The notes under the pieces: generated by a model | Database searches by the model: none | Told to the model about the DNA's origin: nothing | The model's input: only the letters and a program-made list of their open reading frames with translations | Shown here: positions 1 through 5,725 of the stretch, piece by piece | Position numbering within the stretch: position 1 is the first letter of the stretch | Layout: each line of letters begins with the position of its first letter | NCBI GenBank assembly: GCA_029077775.1 | Contig: JAQNCU010000169.1 | Location: 1-6,622 of the forward strand | Source of the DNA: Acidocella sp. | GTDB taxonomy: Bacteria > Pseudomonadota > Alphaproteobacteria > Acetobacterales > Acetobacteraceae | DNA length: 6,622 nt | Direction of reading: 5' to 3' | Made by a program: the position numbers and the translations under genes

Positions 1-145
1 CCGTCTGGATATTTTCACCCTGGATCGTCGTTTTGAAAATTGTCTCGGCAATTTATGAGAACAAAACAGAAACATAAGAATGAAAAAGCCGCTGTATTTT
101 TCTGCATGTTTCCCACCGGCCAGGGTCCCGCGTCCCTGATTCTCT

Positions 146-174
146 TTGACGGGGAGGGCTACTCATGATAGTGG
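146..174 (+). promoter_or_regulatory. Candidate mraZ operon promoter
   Basis: TTGACG at 146-151 matches the sigma-70 -35 consensus in five of six bases. Two -10 candidates follow. GATAGT at 167-172 matches four of six but has a short 15-base spacer. TAGTGG at 169-174 has the ideal 17-base spacer but a poor match. Transcription would start near 178-182, inside the TGGG/CCCA cluster, which would suit repression by MraZ. A second weak pair further upstream (TTGAAA 33-38, TATGAG 54-59) is possible. Both are inferred from sequence alone. Confidence 0.3.
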
Positions 175-206
175 GAGAGAAACCCATGAAAGCCCATATA
201 GTGGTG
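172..206. promoter_or_regulatory. Candidate MraZ operator (TGGG repeats)
   Basis: In Gammaproteobacteria MraZ binds direct repeats of TGGGN separated by five bases in front of its own gene. Here TGGGA occurs at 172-176 on the + strand. CCCA occurs at 183-186 and at 193-196, so the - strand reads TGGGC-TTTCA-TGGGT with exactly five bases between boxes. A degenerate TGGTG follows at 202-206 on the + strand. Box starts therefore fall in about 10-base steps over roughly 35 bases. The spacing and position fit an autoregulatory site. The mixed orientation differs from the usual direct repeats, so the exact set of bound boxes is uncertain. Confidence 0.5.
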
Positions 207-254
207 GAAGGTGTCGCCTCGCATCCTGATGAGTCAGTTTTTTGGCAACCATGA
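186..254 (+). CDS. Possible 22-residue leader ORF overlapping mraZ
   Basis: A short open frame starts at ATG 186 and ends at TGA 252-254, reading MKAHIVVEGVASHPDESVFW plus two residues. It is preceded by GGGAG (173-177) with eight bases to the ATG, a better ribosome binding site than any in front of mraZ itself. It overlaps the mraZ start at 229 in another frame, so ribosomes finishing it could re-initiate on mraZ. The product resembles no family I know. It may be a chance frame, because the purine-rich stretch also forms part of the putative MraZ box. Only its placement argues for a role. Confidence 0.2.
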   Translation: MKAHIVVEGVASHPDESVFWQP

Positions 255-678
255 GAACCGGCTAGACGCCAAGGGGCGGGTTTCCGTCCCGGCCAGTTTT
301 CGCGCGGCCATGAAAAGTGATCTGAGCACCATCGCGCTCATCCTGCGGCCTTCTTACATCTCAGGCTGTATCGAAGTCTGGCCGCAGGCAGCCTATCAGA
401 GGTGGCAGACCACGCTCGACGCGCTCGATCATTTCGATCCCAAGCGCGAGGCGTTGGCCACCTTGCTTTACAGCGAGGCCTGGATGGTCGAGACCGACAA
501 AGAGGGACGCATCATGATCCCGGGTGAGTTGGCCGCCTACGCTGGTTTGAAAGACGCTGTCAATTTCATGGGGCGCGGTGATCATTTCCACATATGGGAA
601 CCACATGCCGGCGCGGCCTTCCGCAAGGCATCGCGTGCCATGGCTCCAGGTTTCGCCCCACAGGCCATCCCGGCGTGA
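229..678 (+). CDS. mraZ: Transcriptional regulator MraZ
   Basis: MraZ is a DNA-binding protein of the AbrB/SpoVT superfamily. It forms ring-shaped oligomers and in E. coli represses the dcw operon from its own promoter. The product from ATG 229 has 149 residues, a normal length. Both internal repeats carrying the family signature are present: DAKGRVSVPASFR at residues 13-25 and DKEGRIMIPGEL at 90-101. The N-terminus MSQFFGNHENRLDAKGR matches the usual MraZ start, which is why ATG 229 is chosen over the in-frame GTG at 211. That GTG would add six residues and sits directly behind GGAAG. The Shine-Dalgarno for 229 is poor: GGAAGG at 206-211 lies 17 bases away. It is the first gene of the operon, and its TGA overlaps the GTG start of rsmH. 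The residues after about 135 form a short Ala/Pro-rich tail. Confidence 0.95.
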   Translation: MSQFFGNHENRLDAKGRVSVPASFRAAMKSDLSTIALILRPSYISGCIEVWPQAAYQRWQTTLDALDHFDPKREALATLLYSEAWMVETDKEGRIMIPGELAAYAGLKDAVNFMGRGDHFHIWEPHAGAAFRKASRAMAPGFAPQAIPA

Positions 679-1610
679 GTGCATATTCCCACATTCCGGT
701 TTTGCGCGCCGAAGCCGTGGCGCTGCTCGCGCCCCGGGCCGGGGCGCGCTACCTTGATGCGACCTTCGGCGGTGGCGGCTATGCGCGCGCCATTCTGGAT
801 ATGGCTGATTGCACCGTCTATGCCATCGACCGTGACCCCGCGGCCATTGCGCGCGGCATCGATATCGCTGGTTTCTATCCCGGCCGTTTGAAATTATTTG
901 AAGGCAGGATCAGTCAAATATCAAATATCTTAGGGACGGAAGGTGTAGCCGCGCTCGATGGCGCGGTGTTCGATCTCGGGGTATCTTCGTACCAGATCGA
1001 TGACGCCGCCCGTGGTTTCTCGTTTCGCCAAAACGGTCCTCTGGATATGCGTATGGGTGCAACGGGCATCACGGCGGCCATGCTGGTTAATACGGCGTCC
1101 GAATCGAAACTTGCTGATATCCTGTATGAATTCGGGGAGGAAAAAGCTTCCCGCCGAATCGCCAAAGCGATTATCGAACGTCGGCGTCTTGAAAGATTTG
1201 AAACAACGGCGGATCTCGCCGGCGTGATTCGGAGTGTCGTGAGACCGGATAAATCAGGTATCGATCCTGCAACCCGCAGCTTCCAGGCGCTGCGCATCGC
1301 CGTGAATGACGAGCTGGGCGATATCGAGGCCGCTCTCACCCAGGTCGTGCAAATGCTGGCACCTGGCGCGCGGCTGGTCGTGGTGAGCTTCCAATCGCTT
1401 GAGGACCGAATCGTCAAACGTTTTTTTGCATCGGCTTCGGGTCGCGCTTCGCAAGGTTCGCGGCATGACCCGGCCAGCCTCCGAACCGCGCAAGCACCGC
1501 AGTTCAAATTGCTCACCAGCCGCCCGGTATCCGCCAGCGCCGCTGAATTGCGCGCCAATCCACGTTCCCGCAGCGCCAAACTCCGCGCCATGGAAAGGCT
1601 CGCCGCATGA
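675..1610 (+). CDS. rsmH: 16S rRNA (cytosine1402-N4)-methyltransferase RsmH
   Basis: RsmH (formerly MraW) uses S-adenosylmethionine to methylate N4 of C1402 in the ribosomal P site of 16S rRNA. The start is taken as GTG 675, giving 311 residues, close to the 313 of E. coli. It places the conserved HIPVL at residues 6-10, and the GTGA overlap with the mraZ stop implies translational coupling. The next in-frame start upstream, ATG 594, would add 27 unrelated residues. Visible motifs are the SAM-binding loop YLDATFGGGGYARAI (26-40), YAIDRDP (49-55), DGAVFDLGVSSYQID (95-109), GPLDMRM (121-127), ATRSFQALRIAVNDEL (199-214), SFQSLEDRIVKRF (238-250) and the C-terminal NPRSRSAKLRA (295-305). The SFHSLEDR motif common in the family has Gln instead of His at residue 240. 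Otherwise the protein looks complete and functional. Confidence 0.95.
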   Translation: MSAYSHIPVLRAEAVALLAPRAGARYLDATFGGGGYARAILDMADCTVYAIDRDPAAIARGIDIAGFYPGRLKLFEGRISQISNILGTEGVAALDGAVFDLGVSSYQIDDAARGFSFRQNGPLDMRMGATGITAAMLVNTASESKLADILYEFGEEKASRRIAKAIIERRRLERFETTADLAGVIRSVVRPDKSGIDPATRSFQALRIAVNDELGDIEAALTQVVQMLAPGARLVVVSFQSLEDRIVKRFFASASGRASQGSRHDPASLRTAQAPQFKLLTSRPVSASAAELRANPRSRSAKLRAMERLAA

Positions 1611-2347
1611 TCCGCCCGGTCACCTTGCTGACCGCGCTCATGTTCGTGGTCTCGGGCGCTTACATGTTCGTCGTCAAGCACCACGCCCAGGTACTGAGTG
1701 ACCAGATCGCGTCCACGGACCAGGCCACCAGGCTTGATTTGCAGCGCGTCAGGGTATTGCAGGCGCAATGGGCGCTAGAGGTCGATCCGTCCCGGCTCGC
1801 CCAGTTATCGGCTGAATTCACCACCTTGCAGCCCATGACCCCGGCGCAGCTTGTTACACTCGCATCGCTTGAAAAACGGCTCCCCCCGCCTGGCAGTCCG
1901 CCGCCCGCGCTAAACCCTGAAACCCCGGCGCCGCTGGCACCACTGGCCACACCGCCGCCGTTGGTCACCGCGCGCGCCAATCAGCCGCGCCCCGCTGCAC
2001 AAAGGATGGCTCCCATCTCCCGCCTCGCATCGGCAGCTCCACTCTCCAGCGTCGAGTCATTGCTTCACAATCTGCCACCTGTGGCCCGTGTCTCACACGC
2101 GCCGCGCCCGCTTGTCATTCGGACAGACGTTGCGGATCGTAACCGGGGCAGACCGGGGGCACCGCCAGCCTCTCGCTTATATGTGTCTCAGTCGGTTGCC
2201 CCGCGCGCTTTGGCTGTGCGCGACCCCATTACCCCCCATCTGGTCATCGCACGCACAGCCCAGGCGGCGTCGGGTGAAACGCCCATGGATGGCGGCTCGA
2301 TGCTTGGTATGGCGCAGACCATGTCGCCCTCGGGCATCGGCAATTGA
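1607..2347 (+). CDS. ftsL: Cell division protein FtsL-like, with long Pro/Ala-rich tail
   Basis: This is a bitopic inner-membrane protein in the ftsL position between rsmH and ftsI. FtsL forms the FtsQLB scaffold that activates septal peptidoglycan synthesis by FtsW-FtsI. The 246-residue product starts at ATG 1607, overlapping the rsmH stop by ATGA. It has a very short cytoplasmic N-terminus, a transmembrane segment at about residues 4-23 (TLLTALMFVVSGAYMFVV) and a likely coiled-coil helix at about 25-60. The segment WALEVDPSRLAQLSAEFTTL then leads into QPMTPAQL (75-82), as in alphaproteobacterial FtsL proteins. From about residue 92 a low-complexity Pro/Ala/Arg-rich region continues for some 150 residues to the C-terminus. 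The whole protein is about twice the length of E. coli FtsL (121 residues). The assignment rests mainly on gene position, topology and the short QPM motif, because FtsL sequences are poorly conserved. Confidence 0.82.
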   Translation: MIRPVTLLTALMFVVSGAYMFVVKHHAQVLSDQIASTDQATRLDLQRVRVLQAQWALEVDPSRLAQLSAEFTTLQPMTPAQLVTLASLEKRLPPPGSPPPALNPETPAPLAPLATPPPLVTARANQPRPAAQRMAPISRLASAAPLSSVESLLHNLPPVARVSHAPRPLVIRTDVADRNRGRPGAPPASRLYVSQSVAPRALAVRDPITPHLVIARTAQAASGETPMDGGSMLGMAQTMSPSGIGN

Positions 2348-4356
2348 CACTGAACCTGCATCCAGACCCGCCACCGCCCGCGCGTCGGCGTGGTGCGCCA
2401 GACCGTGGCGCCGTGCCTCTGATGGAGCATGTCCGGGTAACCACGCCTGAACTGGACCAGCGCGCAACCATTGAAAAGGCGCGTGTTCGGTTATTGGTTG
2501 GGGCAGGTTTATTCACCTGCCTCTTTGCGGTGCTGGCGTTGCGCCTCACCTATGCCACCATTTTGCACCCCATTCTTCCCGCCCCGGCGCAAATCGCGGC
2601 GATGCAGCCTGTTCTCGATGTCACCCCGCCGCCACCCGGCCGCGCCGATATCACCGACCGCAACGGCACCATTCTCGCCGTATCCCTTCCGGGGGCCGAA
2701 CTTTACGCCGACCCCCGCCAGATCTCAGACCCGATCAACGCCACGGAAAAACTTGCCGCCGTCCTGCCCGGGCTTGACGAGAACACGACCGCACGCAAAC
2801 TCGCCTCCGCGAAAGACTTTGTCTACCTGGACCGGAAACTCACCCCACCTGAGGAACTCGCGGTTAATGCCCTGGGTATCCCCGGCGTATATTTTGAAAA
2901 TAGCGAAACACGTCACTACCCCGACGGCGATCTCGCCTCCCACATCCTGGGCGGCGTCACGGTGGGTGGTAATGGCATTGCCGGTGTCGAAGACTATTTT
3001 AACAAACGCCTGAATTCCAACCCCGCACCTCTGGTCTTGTCGATCGACGCAGGCATTCAGAGCATCGTCCATGATGAACTGGCGGCGGCGGTAAAGGAAT
3101 TTCAAGCGCCCGGCGGCTGCGCCATCGTCATGAACGACCATACCGGCGAGATTTTGGCGATGGTCAGCCTGCCAGATTACAATGTTGCGGATATCAGCAC
3201 CGCCAGCCATGCCAGCCAATTTAACAAATGCGTCGCCGGTGATTACGAGCCTGGCAGCGTGTTTAAGCTCCAGACCATCTCCATGGCGCTCGATTCGGGC
3301 ATCATCCATTACTGGGATTATTTCGACACCACGCACCCGTTAAAAGTCGGGCGCTTCCAGATTACAGATTTCGAGCCCGCGCATAGCTGGATGGCCGTAC
3401 CGCAGATCCTCAACGTGTCCTCGAACATCGGCGCTTCCCGCATCGCCACCATCCTGGGCCCCAAAATCGAACAAGAATGGCTGGCAAAGCAGGGCTTTTT
3501 AAAACCTTTGAACATCCAGCTTCCCGGCCCGCCCGCGCCGGAATATCCACCGCTGAATGATTGGGGGCTCGCAACCACCATGACGCTTTCATTCGGCGCG
3601 GGTATTTCGGTCAGCCCTTTGCAATTGGTCACGGGGGTCTTGCCGGTCGTCAATGGAGGCATTCGCTATCAGCCCACGTTGCTCGCGGTGGACCCAAACG
3701 GCCCCCAGCCGGTGGGCGTCAGGGTGATGAAGCAGAGCACGTCTGACATCATGCGTAAGCTCATGACCAATGTGGTACTCTCGGGTACCGGTACATTCGC
3801 CGCCGTTCCCGGCTATGTGGTCGGCGGTAAAACCGGCACCGCCCAGGTCGTTGGGCCGAATGGCCGGTATCTGCTGCACACCAACAACGCGTCTTTCATG
3901 GCGGCCTTCCCCATGCAGGACCCGCAATATGTGGTTTACGTTCTGGTCTTGCAGCCCAAGCCAGATGCCACGACACATGGCTTCACGACCGGCGGGTACA
4001 TCGCCGCCCCCACGGTCGCCCGCGTGATCGCGCGGATCGGCCCGATGCTTGGGGTGCTGCCCGCAACCGGAGACCAACTCGCGGCACTTGAATCTCAACT
4101 CACCATTCCGCTGGAGCCCACAACCCCGCCTGGGGAGACAGCCTTGGGGCCACAAAACCCCCTCCCGCGTGATGCCAACGCCTATGCTTATGAATTATTG
4201 GGGGAAAAACCACCGCCCGGCAGCTTCGACTCCGCGGAACGGCCAGAGGCGCGGTTATCCGCCATCGCGGCTCGTCCCCTCCACCGCAAAGGCGCGATCC
4301 ATCCATCACTGGTCAAGCGCCAAAATCTTGCGGGCAGCCAGCTTGCGGAGCAGTGA
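2344..4356 (+). CDS. ftsI: Septal peptidoglycan transpeptidase FtsI (PBP3)
   Basis: This class B penicillin-binding protein cross-links peptidoglycan at the division septum, anchored in the inner membrane with its catalytic domain in the periplasm. The product is 670 residues from TTG 2344, versus 588 in E. coli. It has a Pro-rich cytoplasmic N-terminus, a transmembrane helix at about 49-70, and the dimerisation-domain signature RADITDRNGTILA (100-112). The transpeptidase domain carries all three catalytic motifs: SVFK with nucleophile Ser305, SSN at 359-361, and KTGT at 496-499. After about residue 572 comes a ~100-residue extension rich in Pro, Ala and Glu. TTG 2344 overlaps the ftsL stop (TTGA), matching the overlaps elsewhere in this operon, but has no clear Shine-Dalgarno. 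ATG 2422 (residue 27) is a credible alternative start that leaves membrane anchor and catalytic domains intact. Context next to ftsL and murE favours FtsI over the elongation enzyme PBP2. Confidence 0.93.
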   Translation: MTLNLHPDPPPPARRRGAPDRGAVPLMEHVRVTTPELDQRATIEKARVRLLVGAGLFTCLFAVLALRLTYATILHPILPAPAQIAAMQPVLDVTPPPPGRADITDRNGTILAVSLPGAELYADPRQISDPINATEKLAAVLPGLDENTTARKLASAKDFVYLDRKLTPPEELAVNALGIPGVYFENSETRHYPDGDLASHILGGVTVGGNGIAGVEDYFNKRLNSNPAPLVLSIDAGIQSIVHDELAAAVKEFQAPGGCAIVMNDHTGEILAMVSLPDYNVADISTASHASQFNKCVAGDYEPGSVFKLQTISMALDSGIIHYWDYFDTTHPLKVGRFQITDFEPAHSWMAVPQILNVSSNIGASRIATILGPKIEQEWLAKQGFLKPLNIQLPGPPAPEYPPLNDWGLATTMTLSFGAGISVSPLQLVTGVLPVVNGGIRYQPTLLAVDPNGPQPVGVRVMKQSTSDIMRKLMTNVVLSGTGTFAAVPGYVVGGKTGTAQVVGPNGRYLLHTNNASFMAAFPMQDPQYVVYVLVLQPKPDATTHGFTTGGYIAAPTVARVIARIGPMLGVLPATGDQLAALESQLTIPLEPTTPPGETALGPQNPLPRDANAYAYELLGEKPPPGSFDSAERPEARLSAIAARPLHRKGAIHPSLVKRQNLAGSQLAEQ

Positions 4357-4360
4357 ATTG
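4347..4360 (+). promoter_or_regulatory. Ribosome binding site deciding the murE start
   Basis: GGAG at 4347-4350 lies seven bases before TTG 4358, at the very end of ftsI. It is the only in-frame murE start candidate here with a recognisable Shine-Dalgarno. The TTGs at 4328 and 4343 have none. The site supports initiation at TTG 4358, one base after the ftsI stop (4354-4356). Confidence 0.45.
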
Positions 4361-5725
4361 AACAATGTCAGTGGCATCACGGCTGATAGCCGGGCCGTCC
4401 GCCCGGGATTTCTGTTCGCCGCCCTGCCGGGTGCAAAGCATAACGGCAGCCGGTTCATCGCTGAGGCCGTGGCCAGGGGTGCCGTCGCGGTTCTGGCCCC
4501 TGAGGGCACAATCTGGCCGCCCGGCGTGCCGCCGCGCCCCATGTTCTGCATCCCTGAGCCCCGCGCGCGGTTGGCTGAACTCGCCGTCGAACTGGCCGGT
4601 AAAATGCCAGAACGCCTGGTCGCGGTGACCGGCACCAACGGCAAAACCAGCACCGTCGATTTCCTTCGCCAAATCCTACAACTTTCAGGCCGGCAGGCGG
4701 CATCGCTCGGCACGCTGGGTGTCATCGCCTCCGGGGTGCCGACGTCAGACTCTCTCACCACGCCCGACCCGGTAACCTTGGCCAACACACTGGCGATGCT
4801 CGCCACCAAGCAGATCACCGATGTCGCGCTTGAAGCCTCGTCGCACGGCATCACCCAGCACCGCCTCGACGGGCTTCGCTTTGCCGCCGCCGGGTTCAGC
4901 AATCTCACCCGCGACCATCTGGATTATCACGGCTCGATGGACGCCTACCGCGACGCCAAATTGCGTTTATTCAGTCATCTTTTGCCCCGTGGTGGCGCGG
5001 CCCTCGCAATGGCCGATCTCGACCCTGAGACCCTGACCCGGCTGACCGGCATCGCCCGGGATCGCGGGTTGGAGCTTCGTCTGGTGAGCGTAACCGAGAC
5101 CACCCCGCTGCCCGGCGGCCAGCTTGTCCATACTGAGGGAAGGGTGATCGAGCTGCCATTCCCTGGCCGCTTTCAGGGCGATAACGCGGTTCTCGCCGCC
5201 GGGCTGGCGCAGGCGATCGGTGTCCGGGACGCGCTATCATACCTGCCCCGGCTGCAAGCCGTCCGCGGCCGGTTGGAGCGCGCGCTTCTGCTGCCCAGCG
5301 GTGCGGCGGCTTATGTTGATTATGCCCACACCCCGGATGCCATCGCCCGGGTTCTGGCCGCCTTGCGGCCGCATGCGGCGGGCCGTCTGGTCATCGTGTT
5401 CGGTGCGGGCGGTGACCGCGATCCGGGCAAACGCCCGCTCATGGGTGCCCAGGCGGCCCGGTTCGCGGATGTGCTGATCGTGACCGATGATAACCCGCGC
5501 CGGGAAAGCCCCGCCGCCATTCGTGCGGCGATTTTGGCGGCTTGCCCCAACGCGCTTGAAATCGCCGACCGCCGCGCTGCCATCGCCGCCGGGCTTGCGG
5601 CACTTGGCCCCGGCGATGTCCTCGTGGTCGCTGGCAAAGGCCATGAGCAAGGCCAGATCTTAGCCGACGAGATTATCCCGTTCGACGATGTCGCCGTGCT
5701 CCGCGACCTCGCCGGTGCGGCATGA
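4358..5725 (+). CDS. murE: UDP-MurNAc-tripeptide ligase MurE (meso-diaminopimelate adding)
   Basis: MurE is the cytoplasmic ATP-dependent ligase that adds the third amino acid to UDP-MurNAc-L-Ala-D-Glu. The Mur ligase domains are in order: N-terminal substrate domain with GITADSRAVRPGFLFAAL (6-23), ATP-binding P-loop TGTNGKTS (91-98), central domain with EASSHGI (159-165), HLDYHGSM (187-194) and the carbamylated-lysine region YRDAKLRLF (Lys201), then GRFQGDNAVLAA (270-281), GAGGDRDPGKRPLM (349-362), DDNPR (377-381) and GKGHE (426-430). DNPR is the established signature of meso-diaminopimelate rather than L-lysine specificity, as expected for a Gram-negative. From TTG 4358 the protein has 455 residues, somewhat short against E. 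coli (495) because little precedes GITADSR. In-frame TTGs at 4328 and 4343 would add ten or five residues and overlap ftsI. The open frame continues further upstream, but that part is a shadow of ftsI. The stop overlaps murF. Confidence 0.94.
   Translation: MNNVSGITADSRAVRPGFLFAALPGAKHNGSRFIAEAVARGAVAVLAPEGTIWPPGVPPRPMFCIPEPRARLAELAVELAGKMPERLVAVTGTNGKTSTVDFLRQILQLSGRQAASLGTLGVIASGVPTSDSLTTPDPVTLANTLAMLATKQITDVALEASSHGITQHRLDGLRFAAAGFSNLTRDHLDYHGSMDAYRDAKLRLFSHLLPRGGAALAMADLDPETLTRLTGIARDRGLELRLVSVTETTPLPGGQLVHTEGRVIELPFPGRFQGDNAVLAAGLAQAIGVRDALSYLPRLQAVRGRLERALLLPSGAAAYVDYAHTPDAIARVLAALRPHAAGRLVIVFGAGGDRDPGKRPLMGAQAARFADVLIVTDDNPRRESPAAIRAAILAACPNALEIADRRAAIAAGLAALGPGDVLVVAGKGHEQGQILADEIIPFDDVAVLRDLAGAA

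Larger units (their letters stand above)
1..228. other. Leader region upstream of mraZ
   Basis: This non-coding stretch precedes the dcw operon. Its first ~110 bases are visibly AT-rich, with runs such as ATTTATGAGAACAAAACAG and TATTTTTC, in contrast to the GC-rich genes that follow. I see no convincing gene in positions 1-165. A 19-codon frame from ATG 80 to TGA 137 lacks a good ribosome binding site. A short inverted repeat, CAGGG at 121-125 and CCCTG at 134-138, is followed by the pyrimidine-rich ATTCTCTTT. It could be the remnant of a terminator for an upstream gene, but the stem is only five pairs. The right part, 146-228, carries the promoter candidate, the MraZ-box-like elements and a small leader ORF described separately. 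Confidence 0.6.

Noticed and set aside
80..139. 19-codon frame MKKPLYFSACFPPARVPRP in the leader
   Set aside because: It has no good ribosome binding site, no resemblance to a known leader peptide, and ends before the promoter candidate.
121..147. CAGGG/CCCTG inverted repeat followed by ATTCTCTTT as a terminator
   Set aside because: The stem is only five pairs with an eight-base loop, and the following tract is not a clean T run; too weak to call.
594..674. Upstream extension of the rsmH frame to ATG 594
   Set aside because: The added 27 residues lie within mraZ and do not resemble RsmH; HIPVL falls in the expected place from GTG 675.
885..940. Locally AT-rich patch within rsmH
   Set aside because: It encodes residues around RLKLFEGRISQISNIL in the correct frame, in a poorly conserved part of RsmH; no sign of insertion or frame disruption.
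914..1768. Long open frame on the - strand opposite rsmH and ftsL (284 codons)
   Set aside because: It lies wholly opposite confidently identified genes, has a Ser/Arg/Ala-rich composition typical of antisense frames in GC-rich DNA, and shows no recognisable motif.
4049..4357. Upstream extension of the murE frame to ATG 4049
   Set aside because: Most of it is the alternative frame of the ftsI C-terminus, with Trp/Arg/Pro-rich sequence unlike MurE; only the last ten or so codons could belong to MurE.
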